DNA of 64,000 bases from Methanobacteriota archaeon (GCA_030054735.1 JASGVX010000089.1:1-64000); one strand, 5' to 3'; counted from the stretch's first letter, positions 9,706 through 19,707 are shown. Notes: generated from the letters alone by a model not told the origin. Translations and numbers: made by a program.

Positions 9706-10638
9706 AGCGTATCTCCGGGTTTGCCCAAACGTAGAAAAGGTCTACAAAGAAGTTGATCAGAAGAAAAATGACGGCAACAAAGAGTACCGAGCCCTGTACC
9801 ATCATATAATCGTGGGATAGAATCGATTCCACCACAAGATTTCCAATACCCGGCCATCCGAAAATAGTTTCAACAACAACCGAGCCATTTAAGAGAAAAC
9901 CAATTGACAGGCCGACAACAGTGATAACCGGGACAAGAGCGTTTTTCAATGCGTGTCTGAAGATAACAATCTTTTCAGAAAGCCCTTTTCCACGTGCTGT
10001 CTGGATGTACTCTTTTCCCATGACCTCCAGCATGCTTGAACGAATCATCCGCATAATTACAGCTGCTGACCCTGTTCCAAGGACAGCAGCAGGCAAAATC
10101 ATATAGTTGATGTCTGTCCCTTTGCCGAACCCGGATGCAGGAAACCAGTGGAGGATTACCGAAAAAATCATTATCATCAGATAGGCCTGCCAGAAATTCG
10201 GTATGGACACCCCGAAAAGAGCGAAAAAGCGGCAGGCATCATCAATAACGGTGTTATGTTTTAGAGCTGAGACTACACCAGCAGGAATGGCAATAATAAG
10301 AGCAATTGCAAGGGCGAGAACGGAAAGTGTCAGTGTATTTCTGAATGCATAAAGAACAGTTTCAAAAACCGGCTGTTCGCTCATGTAGGAGTATCCAAAG
10401 TCTCCGATTGCAGCGTTTTTAAGCCAGTTTATATACTGGATGTAAAACGGCTGGTCAAGTCCGTGGGCTATGCGGAACGCTTCAACAGCTGCCCATTAAA
10501 TCCACCCGAGGGGCTTGTCATCATAATCTCTGCCGGGTCTCCCGGGGCGATATAGATAAGTGAGAAACTCATAAATGAGATAAACATGAGAACCGGGATG
10601 AGATACAGAGCCCGGCGTATGAAATACTCTTTTAGCAT
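9689..10638 (-). pseudogene. ABC transporter permease (DppB/NikB-like), frameshifted
   Basis: The intact 3' part (from an ATG at 10384, 231 residues) encodes the DppB/NikB permease core with the EAA loop GKGLSEKIVIFRHALKNAL. The normal N-terminus lies upstream in another frame: an ATG at 10638 starts MLKEYFIRRALYLIPVLMF... through IYIAPGDPAEIMM and runs into a TAG near 10490, while the frame of the core is open upstream through EAFRIAHGLDQPFYIQYINW. A single-base shift near 10495-10510 therefore splits one ~316-residue permease. Without it this half of the channel lacks its first helix. It is either a true disabling mutation or a sequencing error; all partner genes are intact. Confidence 0.85.
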
Positions 10639-10669
10639 TACAGTTCCTCTTGAAAACTTCAGCTCTTCT

Positions 10670-11362
10670 TCAACATTTTATTCCGGTAGCAAGGTAAGGG
10701 ACAGATAAATAGTCATAACCTTCCGGGTCGCATCTTTTCATATACTCTGCATACTCGGGAAGAGATTTCCAGGAGACCTCCGAAAACCCGTTATTTTCCA
10801 TAATGGCTGCAATCATTTCAGGCGAATTGCTGTCATAAAGCGGAAGATATTCAATTAATTCATCGTGCCTTCTTTCTTCAGGGTTGTAATTTCTGTCCGG
10901 GACGTATCCCGGCTGAAACCACTGCCCGTCGATTGCAAGAACCCTGCCTCCGGGGACCAGGACTCTCAGGCATTCTCTGAAGAATTTGTCATGGTCCGTG
11001 AGCGTCCAGAGAAGGTGCATATTTATGATAATATCAAACATATGGTCTTCAAAAGGCAGGCATTCTCCGTCACCTTCTACGAACTTAATTGAAAGATTGC
11101 GCTTCTTTGCTCCTTCTTTTGCACGTGTGAGCATCTCTTCTGCGATGTCAAGAGCAGTAACATTATGTCCCATTTCTGCAAAAACAAATGCCTGGATGCC
11201 TGGGCCTGTTCCTATATCAAGGACATTGAGTTTTTTGCCTGCCGGAAGCTTATCTGAAAAAAGGTTTTTCATCATGAGAATTTCTTCATCAAGGTGGTCA
11301 CGGTACATCTTCCGGTAATTTGGACTAATTTTATTCCAGTGTTCTGTTATTTTGTCTTTCAC
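10670..11362 (-). CDS. Class I SAM-dependent methyltransferase
   Basis: 230 residues. The SAM-binding motif I is VLDIGTGPGIQAF (near residue 47), followed by the acidic motif II TALDIAEEM, EGDGECLPF, and LVPGGRVLAIDGQW. The start is GTG at 11362, preceded by GAGGGG overlapping the stop of the upstream binding-protein gene, so the two are translationally close. A paralogue lies at 15464-16180. The substrate is unknown. Its position inside an uptake operon suggests it modifies the imported compound or a chelator. Confidence 0.85.
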   Translation of the reverse strand: MKDKITEHWNKISPNYRKMYRDHLDEEILMMKNLFSDKLPAGKKLNVLDIGTGPGIQAFVFAEMGHNVTALDIAEEMLTRAKEGAKKRNLSIKFVEGDGECLPFEDHMFDIIINMHLLWTLTDHDKFFRECLRVLVPGGRVLAIDGQWFQPGYVPDRNYNPEERRHDELIEYLPLYDSNSPEMIAAIMENNGFSEVSWKSLPEYAEYMKRCDPEGYDYLSVPYLATGIKC

Positions 11363-11373
11363 TTTTCAACCCC

Positions 11374-12951
11374 TCAGGCAATTTCCATTTTGTTTGTGAC
11401 GAAACTGTATTCATTTGGATAAATTTCAAAACCTTTGAGACCAGGAGTGAGCCCATCAATTTCTTTTTTGTATGCAACACAGACCAGTACCGCATCATTC
11501 TGGACCTGTTCCTGAATCCTGTCGTAGAGTTCTGCACGTTTTTCTTTGTCCGTCTCATGCCTTGCTTCAAGAATCCATTCATCAACCTGAGGATTGGAAT
11601 AGCGGAGCCATGTGGATGCGTATGTTCCTGTTGAAAGGAAGTGGCTGGATAAGAAATAGTCAGGGTCTCCTACTGGAGCAACACCCCATGCATAGAGTGC
11701 AAGGTCATAGTTACCGGCTGTAGCGTCTGAGCTAATAGAATTTGGTTCTGCAATTTTGACTATGACGGTGATGCCGATTTTTTCAAGCTGGGCTTCAATT
11801 ACTTCTACCATCGGCTGGTGTACTGCCTGTTTTGTATAGGTCTGGATTTCAATTGTGAACGGCTCCCCGTTGTAATAGAGTTTGCCATCATTCCCCTCTT
11901 TGATTCCGGCTTCAGAAAAGAGTTCAAGAGCTTTTTCAGGGTTATATTCGTAAGCTTCAATTTTGCTGTTTGCATTCCAGGGCATGATATTCGGGAATAT
12001 TCCAATTGCTGGAGAGCCGGCAACGCCTTCGAGGGCTGTGTCAACAATCTCCTGGCGGTCAAGTGCATAATTGAGGGCCTGGCGAACTTTTACATTATCA
12101 AATGGGGCTTTTCCTCCGTTAATGTACATGAAGTATGTCCTGAGTGTTTCTCTGGTTACTATATTGATATCAGGATTAGCTTCAAGGCTTTTGTATTCGC
12201 TTTGCAGGATATCTCTTGCAATGTCAACATCACCTGATTTGAGCATAAGTGTTCTTGCAGCGGCATCTTTACTGTACTGAATAAGTACCCTGTCAATTTT
12301 TGCTTTTTCACCCCAGTAATCTGGATTCTTTTTGACTTCAAGGCTTGCACCAGGTTCGAAAGTTACGAACATGAAAGGACCTGTTCCAACAGGCTCTTTG
12401 GCGATATTACTGGCTTTTGGACTTACAATTGACATGATGGTGTCTGTGAACATTGGAATTGTTGGCGCGTATGATTCTTTTGTTTCCACAATGATTGTGT
12501 AATCACCAGTTTTGTAGATATTTTTGATAAAAGAGTATTCAGATGACCTGCTGTTTGAGGGGTCAAGAACCCTGTTAATGGAATAAATTACGGCATCAGC
12601 GTCCATTTTACTTCCGTCATGGAAGCTAACATCTTCGCGGAGCTGGATTTCCCATACTGTGTCATTTAACTGTTTATAGCCGGTTGCGAGCTCAGGCTTG
12701 AGATTCATATTTTCATCGTAATAGAAGAGGGTCTCATAAATTCCGGTTCTTCTCATTGGCCAGCCTACCCATGAAAAGGAGGGGTCAAGGCTTCCTCCGG
12801 TATCAGGGCCATTTAAGAGAGCTACACGGAGAACTTTTTCTTCAGAAACTTTTTCTTCAGAGTTTCCTGTCTGAACACAACCCGTACAGATGATAACTGC
12901 AATAAATAAAACTGCAATACAGAAAGGTGAAGACTTTATCCTTAACGCCAT
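11374..12951 (-). CDS. Family 5 solute-binding lipoprotein (copy 1)
   Basis: About 525 residues. A lipoprotein signal with lipobox CTGC puts the modified Cys near residue 25. The mature part is a peptide/nickel family 5 binding protein: LRVALLNGPDTGGSLDP, GIYETLFYYD, VSFHDGSKMDADAV and PVGTGPFMF. I prefer the ATG at 12951 (GAGGT 5 bases ahead) over an earlier in-frame start. It is one of three paralogues in the locus, which share motifs such as GPDTGGSLDP, YKQLND and RTYF. It should deliver ligand to the adjacent ABC permeases at the outer face of the membrane. Confidence 0.88.
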   Translation of the reverse strand: MALRIKSSPFCIAVLFIAVIICTGCVQTGNSEEKVSEEKVLRVALLNGPDTGGSLDPSFSWVGWPMRRTGIYETLFYYDENMNLKPELATGYKQLNDTVWEIQLREDVSFHDGSKMDADAVIYSINRVLDPSNSRSSEYSFIKNIYKTGDYTIIVETKESYAPTIPMFTDTIMSIVSPKASNIAKEPVGTGPFMFVTFEPGASLEVKKNPDYWGEKAKIDRVLIQYSKDAAARTLMLKSGDVDIARDILQSEYKSLEANPDINIVTRETLRTYFMYINGGKAPFDNVKVRQALNYALDRQEIVDTALEGVAGSPAIGIFPNIMPWNANSKIEAYEYNPEKALELFSEAGIKEGNDGKLYYNGEPFTIEIQTYTKQAVHQPMVEVIEAQLEKIGITVIVKIAEPNSISSDATAGNYDLALYAWGVAPVGDPDYFLSSHFLSTGTYASTWLRYSNPQVDEWILEARHETDKEKRAELYDRIQEQVQNDAVLVCVAYKKEIDGLTPGLKGFEIYPNEYSFVTNKMEIA

Positions 12952-13014
12952 ATCAGTACCTCGATTCTTCCTATCAAATAATTTCAGAGATTCTTCCTGC
13001 ATCTTTTTGTCTTA

Positions 13015-13072
13015 AAGGAGGAGATCGGCCAGAACTTCATGGCAGAAGTTTTTTCCTTTGTCGATCTCTCCT
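13015..13072 (-). promoter_or_regulatory. Long hairpin between two binding-protein genes
   Basis: AAGGAGGAGATCG and CGATCTCTCCTT can pair (one bulge) around a smaller internal stem AACTT/AAGTT. It lies in the 200-bp gap between copies 2 and 1 of the binding protein. It could attenuate or terminate transcription after copy 2, or stabilise the mRNA. Confidence 0.5.
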
Positions 13073-13149
13073 TCGGGAGTATACCTTTCTACAAATTACA
13101 TCAAACCTGCTATCTGCAAACGATAGTTTTTCCCTACTCCTTTCTAAAT

Positions 13150-14724
13150 TCAGGCAAATCCGATGTCTTTGGTGATGATTGTATACTCATTTGGATACAT
13201 CACAAAGCCTTTAACATCTGACGACAGTGCATAGATTTCGTTGGCATAGAATACGGGAAGTATTGCTGCATCTTCCAGAATCTCTACCTGAATTTGATCA
13301 TATATCTCAGCCCGTTTCTTTTCGTCCGTCTCTCCCCTTGCTTCAAGAATTAATTCATCTACCTGAGGATTAGAATAGCGGAGCCATTTGGACGCATAGT
13401 TTCCGGTAGAGAGGTAATGGCTTGAAAGGAAATAGTCCGGGTCTCCAGTTGGTGCCGTATTCCACGCAGAAAGTGAAAAATCATAGTTTCCGGTTACCGC
13501 ATTTTCTGTAAGGGCAGCACTATCCAGAATTGTCACAGTTGTGCTAATGCCAATCTTTTCCAGTTGTGAAGAGATAATTTCTGCACTCGGCTGAAGAGCT
13601 GCACGTTTTGTGTAGGTCTGGATTTCAATGGAGAAAGGCTTGCCGTTGTAGTAGAGTTTGCCATCTGTGCCTTTCGTAACTCCTGCATCTTCGAAGAGTT
13701 CCAGAGCTTTTCCAGGGTTATATTCATAAGACTTGACCTGGTCGTTTGCGTTCCATGGCATGGTATTTGTGAATATTCCTGCCGCCGGGATGCCGGAGAC
13801 TCCTTCAAGTGCTGTATCAACAATTTCCTGGCGGTTGATTGCATAGGAGAGGGCCTGGCGGACTCTGGTGTCATTTAATGGAGCTTTGCCCCCATTTACA
13901 TACAGGAAATATGTCCGCAGCGTTTCTCTGGAAGTGACGCTTATGTCAGGATTAGACTTAAGTGCTAAATACTCGCTCTGGAGAGGGTCTCTGGCAATGT
14001 TGACATCTCCTGATTTTATTAGCATGGTCCTGGCAGTGCTATCTTTGTTATACTGAATGAGTATACGGTCAACTTTGGCCTCACCACCCCAGTAAGCAGG
14101 ATTCTTTTCAACTTCAAGGCTTGTACCCGGTTCAAAGGAAACAAACTTGAAAGGACCAGTACCAACCGGCTGTTTGTTTGCATCAACAATATTGGGGCTG
14201 ACGATAGACATGACCGGGTCTACAAGGGATGCAATCACTGGAGCGTAAATGTCATTGGTTTTGATAACAATGGTGTACTCCCCGGTTTTTCGGACATCTT
14301 TGATGAAGGAATACTCTGATGACCTGCTGTTTGACGGGTCAAGTACCCTGTTCAGCGAAGAGAGAACCGAATCTGCATTCATTTTTACTCCGTCGTGGAA
14401 GGTGACATCTTCACGGAGCTGGATCTCCCATTCAGCATCGTTTAGCTGTTTGTATCCGGATGCAAGTTTGGGCATGAGGTTCATGTCTGCATCATAATAG
14501 AACAGTGTTTCATAGATGCCTGCCTGATGGACGTACCAACCCGTCCAGCCGTTGGCTGGATCAAGACTTCCTCCAGTATCCGGACCTTCGTTAAAAACAA
14601 CACGGAGAACTTTTTCTTCAGTCTCTTCAGTCTCAACACATCCTGCACATAGTAGTACCGCAATTAAAATTACGACAATTTTTGAGATGGTGAGTTTTAT
14701 TTTTGGTACTTTAAATTTCACCAT
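13150..14724 (-). CDS. Family 5 solute-binding lipoprotein (copy 2)
   Basis: About 524 residues, with lipobox CAGC near residue 29 and the same family 5 motifs as copy 1 (GPDTGGSLDP, GIYETLFYYD, VTFHDGVKMNADSV, PVGTGPFKF). It is the first gene of the minus-strand transporter operon. A GTG at 14733 is also possible, but the ATG at 14724 has GTGGTG just ahead of it and a better signal peptide. The close similarity of copies 1 and 2 suggests tandem duplication, perhaps with altered ligand preference. Confidence 0.88.
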   Translation of the reverse strand: MVKFKVPKIKLTISKIVVILIAVLLCAGCVETEETEEKVLRVVFNEGPDTGGSLDPANGWTGWYVHQAGIYETLFYYDADMNLMPKLASGYKQLNDAEWEIQLREDVTFHDGVKMNADSVLSSLNRVLDPSNSRSSEYSFIKDVRKTGEYTIVIKTNDIYAPVIASLVDPVMSIVSPNIVDANKQPVGTGPFKFVSFEPGTSLEVEKNPAYWGGEAKVDRILIQYNKDSTARTMLIKSGDVNIARDPLQSEYLALKSNPDISVTSRETLRTYFLYVNGGKAPLNDTRVRQALSYAINRQEIVDTALEGVSGIPAAGIFTNTMPWNANDQVKSYEYNPGKALELFEDAGVTKGTDGKLYYNGKPFSIEIQTYTKRAALQPSAEIISSQLEKIGISTTVTILDSAALTENAVTGNYDFSLSAWNTAPTGDPDYFLSSHYLSTGNYASKWLRYSNPQVDELILEARGETDEKKRAEIYDQIQVEILEDAAILPVFYANEIYALSSDVKGFVMYPNEYTIITKDIGFA

Positions 14725-15463
14725 TAACACCACTGTTAATAAATATTTAGTACATCAGTAACATTATTTTTTACTTAGTTATGTGGAATAGTATATAAAT
14801 TAAGTGATTTCATTCTATTCAGCACGGATCTTTGTGATGAAATATCGAATTCTTTGAATTCGGAAATGTCCAGTAAGCTGGATCAGCATGACAGATACTG
14901 TGTTGCCGGGTTTAATCAGACTATTAATTTAATTTTGGAGCATAATTCGCAAGATCTAGAGATCAGGCTCTCAAAATGGAGCCAAAAAAATAAGAATGGT
15001 TTTATTCTCTCTTCATTCCAGGGACCATCATATATCCAGTTGATGGGTTGGTTTTCCTGTACTTATTCAGAATATATATCTGAACTAATTATTATATCTA
15101 TTAATTGATTTATGATATGATACACGTAAATAATCATATTTTGTTAATTAAGATGATCATAAATCAATATATTTATATATTGTGCTACTACATTTTATAA
15201 TATCCATAACAAGCTGTCTAATTTAACGAGAAAAATTGTGGGCATTCACTCCTTCATTCATTGTATCAATCATCATGTTCGCGGCAATTTACGCATCGGC
15301 TGCATACAAAATAAAGGCTTGGAAAAATAAATCCTGAAGAACTTCAGTAATTACATCAAAAATTGGTCTTGAATGATCTGATGCAGATGAAGCAAAGTGG
15401 ACTACCTATCATACTGTTCCGGACAGAGGTAGCTTGGTACCGATATTTGCTTGAGGAACAAAA
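14725..15463. other. Divergent intergenic region
   Basis: This holds the promoters for the minus-strand transporter operon and the plus-strand methyltransferase. A clear AT box, ATATATTTATATATTG, is at about 15168-15183. An 84-codon frame at 14854-15108 (alternative start, no binding site) has no recognisable domain and is not called. A possible 33-residue membrane peptide is listed separately. Confidence 0.55.
15236..15337 (+). CDS. Possible 33-residue membrane peptide
   Basis: A TTG-started frame encodes one clear transmembrane helix (FIVSIIMFAAIYASAAYKIK) and a basic tail (AWKNKS). The start is weak (only AACGAG upstream), but an AT box lies about 60 bases before it. It may be a small membrane protein or the C-terminal scrap of a lost gene. 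Low confidence. Confidence 0.25.
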   Translation: MWAFTPSFIVSIIMFAAIYASAAYKIKAWKNKS

Positions 15464-16180
15464 ATGAAAGATAAAATATTAGAATACTGGGACTTCAGAA
15501 GTTCTGATTATCACGCGGAATATGCTAAATGTATGGATGAGGAAATGGAGATCTGGAAATCAATTTTTTCTGAAATTCTGCTACCGGATAAAAAAATACG
15601 TGCTGTGGAAGTTGGAACAGGGCCCGGAATTCTTGCCATATCTCTTGCTGACATGGGGCATGATGTAACAGGTGTTGATCTGTCAGAAAATATGCTTGGA
15701 AAAGCAGCTGAGAATGCAAAAAAAAAGGGAGTAAATATTTCGTTAGTGCGGGGAGATGCAGAAGAAATTCCTCTAAATGATAGCGAATATGATTTTATTT
15801 TTAGCAAGTATCTTCTCTGGACTCTACCTCAACCGGATAAATTTCTGGATGAACAATACCGGCTTTTAAAAGATGGTGGTCTTATGATGATAATTGATGG
15901 TTTGTGGTTCCAGAACCCTGACGGGACAGAGAAGACAAGCAGCCGGTATGCCAAATTTGATGAGCTGTATGCTGATGTTAAGCCGAATCTGCCCTTTGCA
16001 AAAAACAATACACCTGAGAAGATAACTAACCTTGTAAAATCACATGGATTTGAGGTTGTTTCCTGGAGATTTTTGAATGATTACGATGCATTTTTAGAAC
16101 GAAATAATCCATCCGGTCATGAAGAATCGTATATCCAGCCTCCGCATATGGTTCTTGCAAAGAAAAAAAGCCATATTTGA
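15464..16180 (+). CDS. Class I SAM-dependent methyltransferase (paralogue)
   Basis: 238 residues. It has motif I AVEVGTGPGILAISLADMGH, motif II TGVDLSENM, then RGDAEEIPL and LLKDGGLMMIIDGLWFQ. It is clearly paralogous to the methyltransferase at 10670-11362: the same MKDKI start, the same LLWTL segment and the same DG-WFQ end of motif. GAGGAACAAAA precedes the ATG. It is followed by the third binding-protein gene and the MFS gene on the same strand. Confidence 0.85.
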   Translation: MKDKILEYWDFRSSDYHAEYAKCMDEEMEIWKSIFSEILLPDKKIRAVEVGTGPGILAISLADMGHDVTGVDLSENMLGKAAENAKKKGVNISLVRGDAEEIPLNDSEYDFIFSKYLLWTLPQPDKFLDEQYRLLKDGGLMMIIDGLWFQNPDGTEKTSSRYAKFDELYADVKPNLPFAKNNTPEKITNLVKSHGFEVVSWRFLNDYDAFLERNNPSGHEESYIQPPHMVLAKKKSHI

Positions 16181-16599
16181 TTAATCCAGTGTATCGATTC
16201 CAAAACAAGTCCCTTATTTTAGTGGGAAATTCGCAAATCAACAGACAAATCAAGAATTAATGAGCATACTCTGGAATCGCAGCACTGGCTCTTTGTTATT
16301 CTCTATGCATAAGGATGATTTTCAATCCAAAACCAGGTTGCTTTTTATAAGAACATTATGAAGGTGTCACAGAAAACTACAGAGAACCATTAACTTTTTT
16401 GACTCTTTGTAGTTAAGTTGTTAACTTCAGGTCTTAAACGCCTGCAGAGGACTTAATTACTCATCCTATTTTATCCTGAAGATTACTTCTTCACAAGAAT
16501 AATACGGAGACCCTGATCTCAATTTCCAGGAAAGTAAACAAAAAATTTGCTTTTATCTATACTTTAGCTATGTTTTACAGATTCGCACAGGTGGAAATT
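16181..16599. other. Intergenic, no gene seen
   Basis: About 420 bases between the methyltransferase and the third binding-protein gene. Composition is AT-rich with no long open frame or RNA-like structure that I can support. Confidence 0.5.
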
Positions 16600-18174
16600 A
16601 TGTGTATAAATATTTCTAAATCACAGAGAGCCGTACGGGCTTTTCTGGTGTCAGTTGTTGTACTAGCTGCAATATTATCTGCCGGATGCGTAGAAAATAA
16701 AGTTTCGGAAGAAAAGAATCTACGTATTGTTTTACACAGTGGCCCAGACACCGGTGGAAGCCTTGATCCTTCATATAAATGGGAAGGATGGTATACCCGA
16801 CAGGTAGGCATCTATGAAACACTGTTCTACTATGATAACAAGATGAACCTTCAGCCTGAACTTGCAACAGGTTATAAACAGCTAAACGATAACGAATGGG
16901 AAATTCAGCTACGCGACGATGTTAGCTTCCATGACGGAACAAAAATGAATGCTGACGCCGTAATATATTCTATCTACCATGTACTTGACCCATCAAACAG
17001 CCGTTCTGTAGACTATTCATTTGTGGACAGTGTTTACAAAACTGGTGAATACACTGTTGTGATTAAAACAAAAGAACCACATGCACCGGCAATATATTCA
17101 TTTGCCGATCCGGTAATGTCAATTGTAAGTCCAGAGGCAGAAAACCTTGAGAAAAAACCGGTTGGGACCGGTCCATTTATGTTTGTTTCATTTGAACCTG
17201 GAGCCAGTATAGAACTGGTAAAAAATCCAGATTACTGGGGTGGAGAGCCTAAGATTGATACTGTTTCTGCCATCTTCAACGCCGATGGCCCTGCAAGGTC
17301 ACTTATGATTATGTCAAAGGATGTCGATATTTCCAGAGATTTCCAGCGCAGTGACTACGCAAAACTTGCTGAAGATCCTGATATTCAGATTGTATCCCAG
17401 GCGGGCCTCCGTACCTTCTTCCTCTATGTAAATGGCAATAAAGCCCCGTTTAATGATGTACGCGTCCGTCATGCACTTAGTTATGTACTCAACCGCCAGG
17501 AGATTGTAAACATTGCTTTAGAAGGAATTGGAGGGGTACCAGCTACTGGCATGTTCTCAGATTCTATTCCATGGAATACAAACGATCAACTTACAAGCTA
17601 TGATAACGACCAGAAAAAGGCACTTGAGTTATTTGCTGAGGCAGGAATCAAAAAAGCTTCAGACGGGAAAATGTATTACAACGATAAACCTTTTTCAATT
17701 GATCTTCTAATTTATACCAAACGTTCTGCAAATCTTCCTACCGCTGAAGTAATAGCTGCACAATTAGAAAACTTTGGGATTGAAACCGCAATCAGGGTGG
17801 TCGATTCCAATACTATCCCATCTGAATGCAGTGCTGGAAATTATGATCTCTCTTTAACAGATTGGGTTACAGCACCAAGCGGAGATCCTGACTATTTCCT
17901 TTCACTTCACTATATATCAACAGGTACTTATACTGCGTGGACTGGTTACTCTAATCCCAAAGTCGACGAGTTGATTCTCAAGGCGAGGACAACATTTGAT
18001 GCAGATGAAAGGTATAAGCTCTATGACCAGGTACAGGTATTGACTCAAATTGATATGCCATTGATTCCGGTTTTCTATGCTACAGATGTTTTTGCTCTTA
18101 GTTCCAATGTAACCGGATTTGTGATACATCCAAATGAACAAACTGTTCTGACATCAAAGATCGACATTAAATGA
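16600..18174 (+). CDS. Family 5 solute-binding lipoprotein (copy 3)
   Basis: About 524 residues with lipobox SAGC near residue 30 and the same motif series as copies 1 and 2 (GPDTGGSLDPSYKWEGW, GIYETLFYYD, VSFHDGTKMNADAV, PVGTGPFMF). I use the ATG at 16600, with AGGTGG 5 bases ahead, rather than the upstream ATG at 16570. It lies on the opposite strand from the ABC genes and has its own terminator. Confidence 0.88.
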   Translation: MCINISKSQRAVRAFLVSVVVLAAILSAGCVENKVSEEKNLRIVLHSGPDTGGSLDPSYKWEGWYTRQVGIYETLFYYDNKMNLQPELATGYKQLNDNEWEIQLRDDVSFHDGTKMNADAVIYSIYHVLDPSNSRSVDYSFVDSVYKTGEYTVVIKTKEPHAPAIYSFADPVMSIVSPEAENLEKKPVGTGPFMFVSFEPGASIELVKNPDYWGGEPKIDTVSAIFNADGPARSLMIMSKDVDISRDFQRSDYAKLAEDPDIQIVSQAGLRTFFLYVNGNKAPFNDVRVRHALSYVLNRQEIVNIALEGIGGVPATGMFSDSIPWNTNDQLTSYDNDQKKALELFAEAGIKKASDGKMYYNDKPFSIDLLIYTKRSANLPTAEVIAAQLENFGIETAIRVVDSNTIPSECSAGNYDLSLTDWVTAPSGDPDYFLSLHYISTGTYTAWTGYSNPKVDELILKARTTFDADERYKLYDQVQVLTQIDMPLIPVFYATDVFALSSNVTGFVIHPNEQTVLTSKIDIK

Positions 18175-18193
18175 ATATGTTCAATAGAGACGG

Positions 18194-18224
18194 TTGCCTG
18201 GGTTAATGAAATAAACCCGGGCAA
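18194..18224 (+). terminator. Strong hairpin terminator
   Basis: TTGCCTGGGTT and AACCCGGGCAA pair over 11 bp with one wobble around a short AT loop, 20 bases after the binding-protein stop. No long T tract follows. Confidence 0.6.
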
Positions 18225-18285
18225 TTATCTACTTTATTGAAAGAATAAATCAAAAGAACTACAATGTGTCCAGGAAGGAATTACC

Positions 18286-19461
18286 ATTACTGCAACCGTT
18301 TACAAAAAACTTACAGGGGCAATCATCGGACATTTTCTCATAGACCTCTATACTCCGATGCTCCCGATTATTCTCCCGCTCCTCATTGACAAAATGGGAC
18401 TGTCCTATTTTCTTGCCGGTCTTATTGTCACAGCATTTAATGTTGTATCTTCCGTAACCCAGCCCTTTGTCGGTCTCTATAGCGATAAAACCGGCTGGCG
18501 TGCAAGTGTTCCTCTTTGTGTTGTAATCGGTAGCCTTGGCATTTGTCTTACTGGTCTTACAAACAGCTATCCTGTCCTGCTCATGCTGGTAATGGGAGCT
18601 GCAATCGGCCATGCGCTCTTTCATCCATCAGCAATGGACCTGGTTTACCGCTTAAGCCCTCCGGCAAAAAGAGGGACGTATAATTCAATATTCACAACCA
18701 GCGGCAGCATCAGCTACTCTATCGGACCGTTTATTACAGGGGCTTTGATTGAATTTGCCGGCCTTCCATCAATTGTATGGATGGCAATTCCGGGTATAAT
18801 AGGAGCTGCATGGATTTACCGAAATGATCTCCGATATCAGGATGAACCAGTTTTTGAAAAACAAACCAGGACGATTGGAAGAGAGACTGTGGAGAAGAAA
18901 AAATTCTGGTGGGTTCCTGCGGGGCTGGTTGTAATAATCTGTTCTCTTCGCGCCTGGGCATATGTGGGAATTATTACCTATCTACCAGCGCTTCTAACTC
19001 TTGAATATAAAGAGTTTGACACAATGACTACATCTCTTATTGTAACAATTATGCTGTTCTTTGGAGTTGGTGGCCAGATTGCAGGAGGATATTTTTCAGA
19101 TCGATTCGGGCGTAAATTGATGCTGGTTCTGGGCTTTTTGTTTGCAGTGCCAATGTTTGCCCTAATTTTTCTTGCTGACGGCTGGCTGATGTATTTTGGA
19201 ATTATGATGTACTCTTTTTTTGCCTGTTTTTGCTATGTGACATCGGTTACAATGACGCAGGAACTTCTCCCCGGAAACGTCGCTTTTGCATCAGGCCTTA
19301 TTCTCGGGCTTTGTATGGGCGTTGGAGGGGTAGGAGCCGCGATTATTGGATGGGCTGCTGATATGATGGGGTCGCTTTCTGATGCAATGTTTCTCTTGAT
19401 TATTCCTACGATAATATGCCCGATTCTTGCATTGTTTGTCCAGTATCCGGTGGAAAATTAA
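18286..19461 (+). CDS. MFS transporter with apparently non-AUG start
   Basis: About 391 residues and twelve hydrophobic helices of the major facilitator superfamily, including the loop motif GLYSDKTGWR after helix 2 and YFSDRFGRK in the second half. The first ATG in frame (18358) would cut away the start of helix 1. The frame is open back to 18241, and upstream residues TVYKKLTGAIIGHFLIDLYT are plainly MFS-like. The best start by position is ATT at 18286, with GGAAGG 7 bases ahead, followed by codons reading TATVYKK. Located after the binding protein and methyltransferase, it may export what the ABC system recovers. Confidence 0.8.
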   Translation: MTATVYKKLTGAIIGHFLIDLYTPMLPIILPLLIDKMGLSYFLAGLIVTAFNVVSSVTQPFVGLYSDKTGWRASVPLCVVIGSLGICLTGLTNSYPVLLMLVMGAAIGHALFHPSAMDLVYRLSPPAKRGTYNSIFTTSGSISYSIGPFITGALIEFAGLPSIVWMAIPGIIGAAWIYRNDLRYQDEPVFEKQTRTIGRETVEKKKFWWVPAGLVVIICSLRAWAYVGIITYLPALLTLEYKEFDTMTTSLIVTIMLFFGVGGQIAGGYFSDRFGRKLMLVLGFLFAVPMFALIFLADGWLMYFGIMMYSFFACFCYVTSVTMTQELLPGNVAFASGLILGLCMGVGGVGAAIIGWAADMMGSLSDAMFLLIIPTIICPILALFVQYPVEN

Positions 19462-19500
19462 AAAAATCACAATTCATAAAAAATTACAACATGATACCGA

Positions 19501-19582
19501 AAAGGCACTAAATATAATTTTGTGGCAAAATAAGCAATTTTAGGCAATTTTTTAAATTTAAAGTATTATTGTCAATTTTGGC
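19501..19582 (+). repeat. Left arm of ~83-bp inverted repeat
   Basis: This arm starts AAAGGCACTAAATATAATTT and ends GTCAATTTTGGC. Its reverse complement, about 90% identical with one indel, lies at 20411-20493 on the other side of the nitroreductase gene. Together they look like the termini of a small mobile unit. Confidence 0.9.
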
Positions 19583-19707
19583 AAAAACTCAGTTGATTTA
19601 AATCCTTGTGTAATTCTTTAATCTGCATTTTTACTTTTTCTTTTCATGCTCTCTGTTTTGCGGAGAAGTGTTATAATATAGATAATACCATTAAGTAAGA
19701 GACCGGT

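Noticed and set aside
14854-15108. 84-codon plus-strand ORF in the divergent spacer
   Set aside because: Alternative start, no binding site, and no support from motifs or context.
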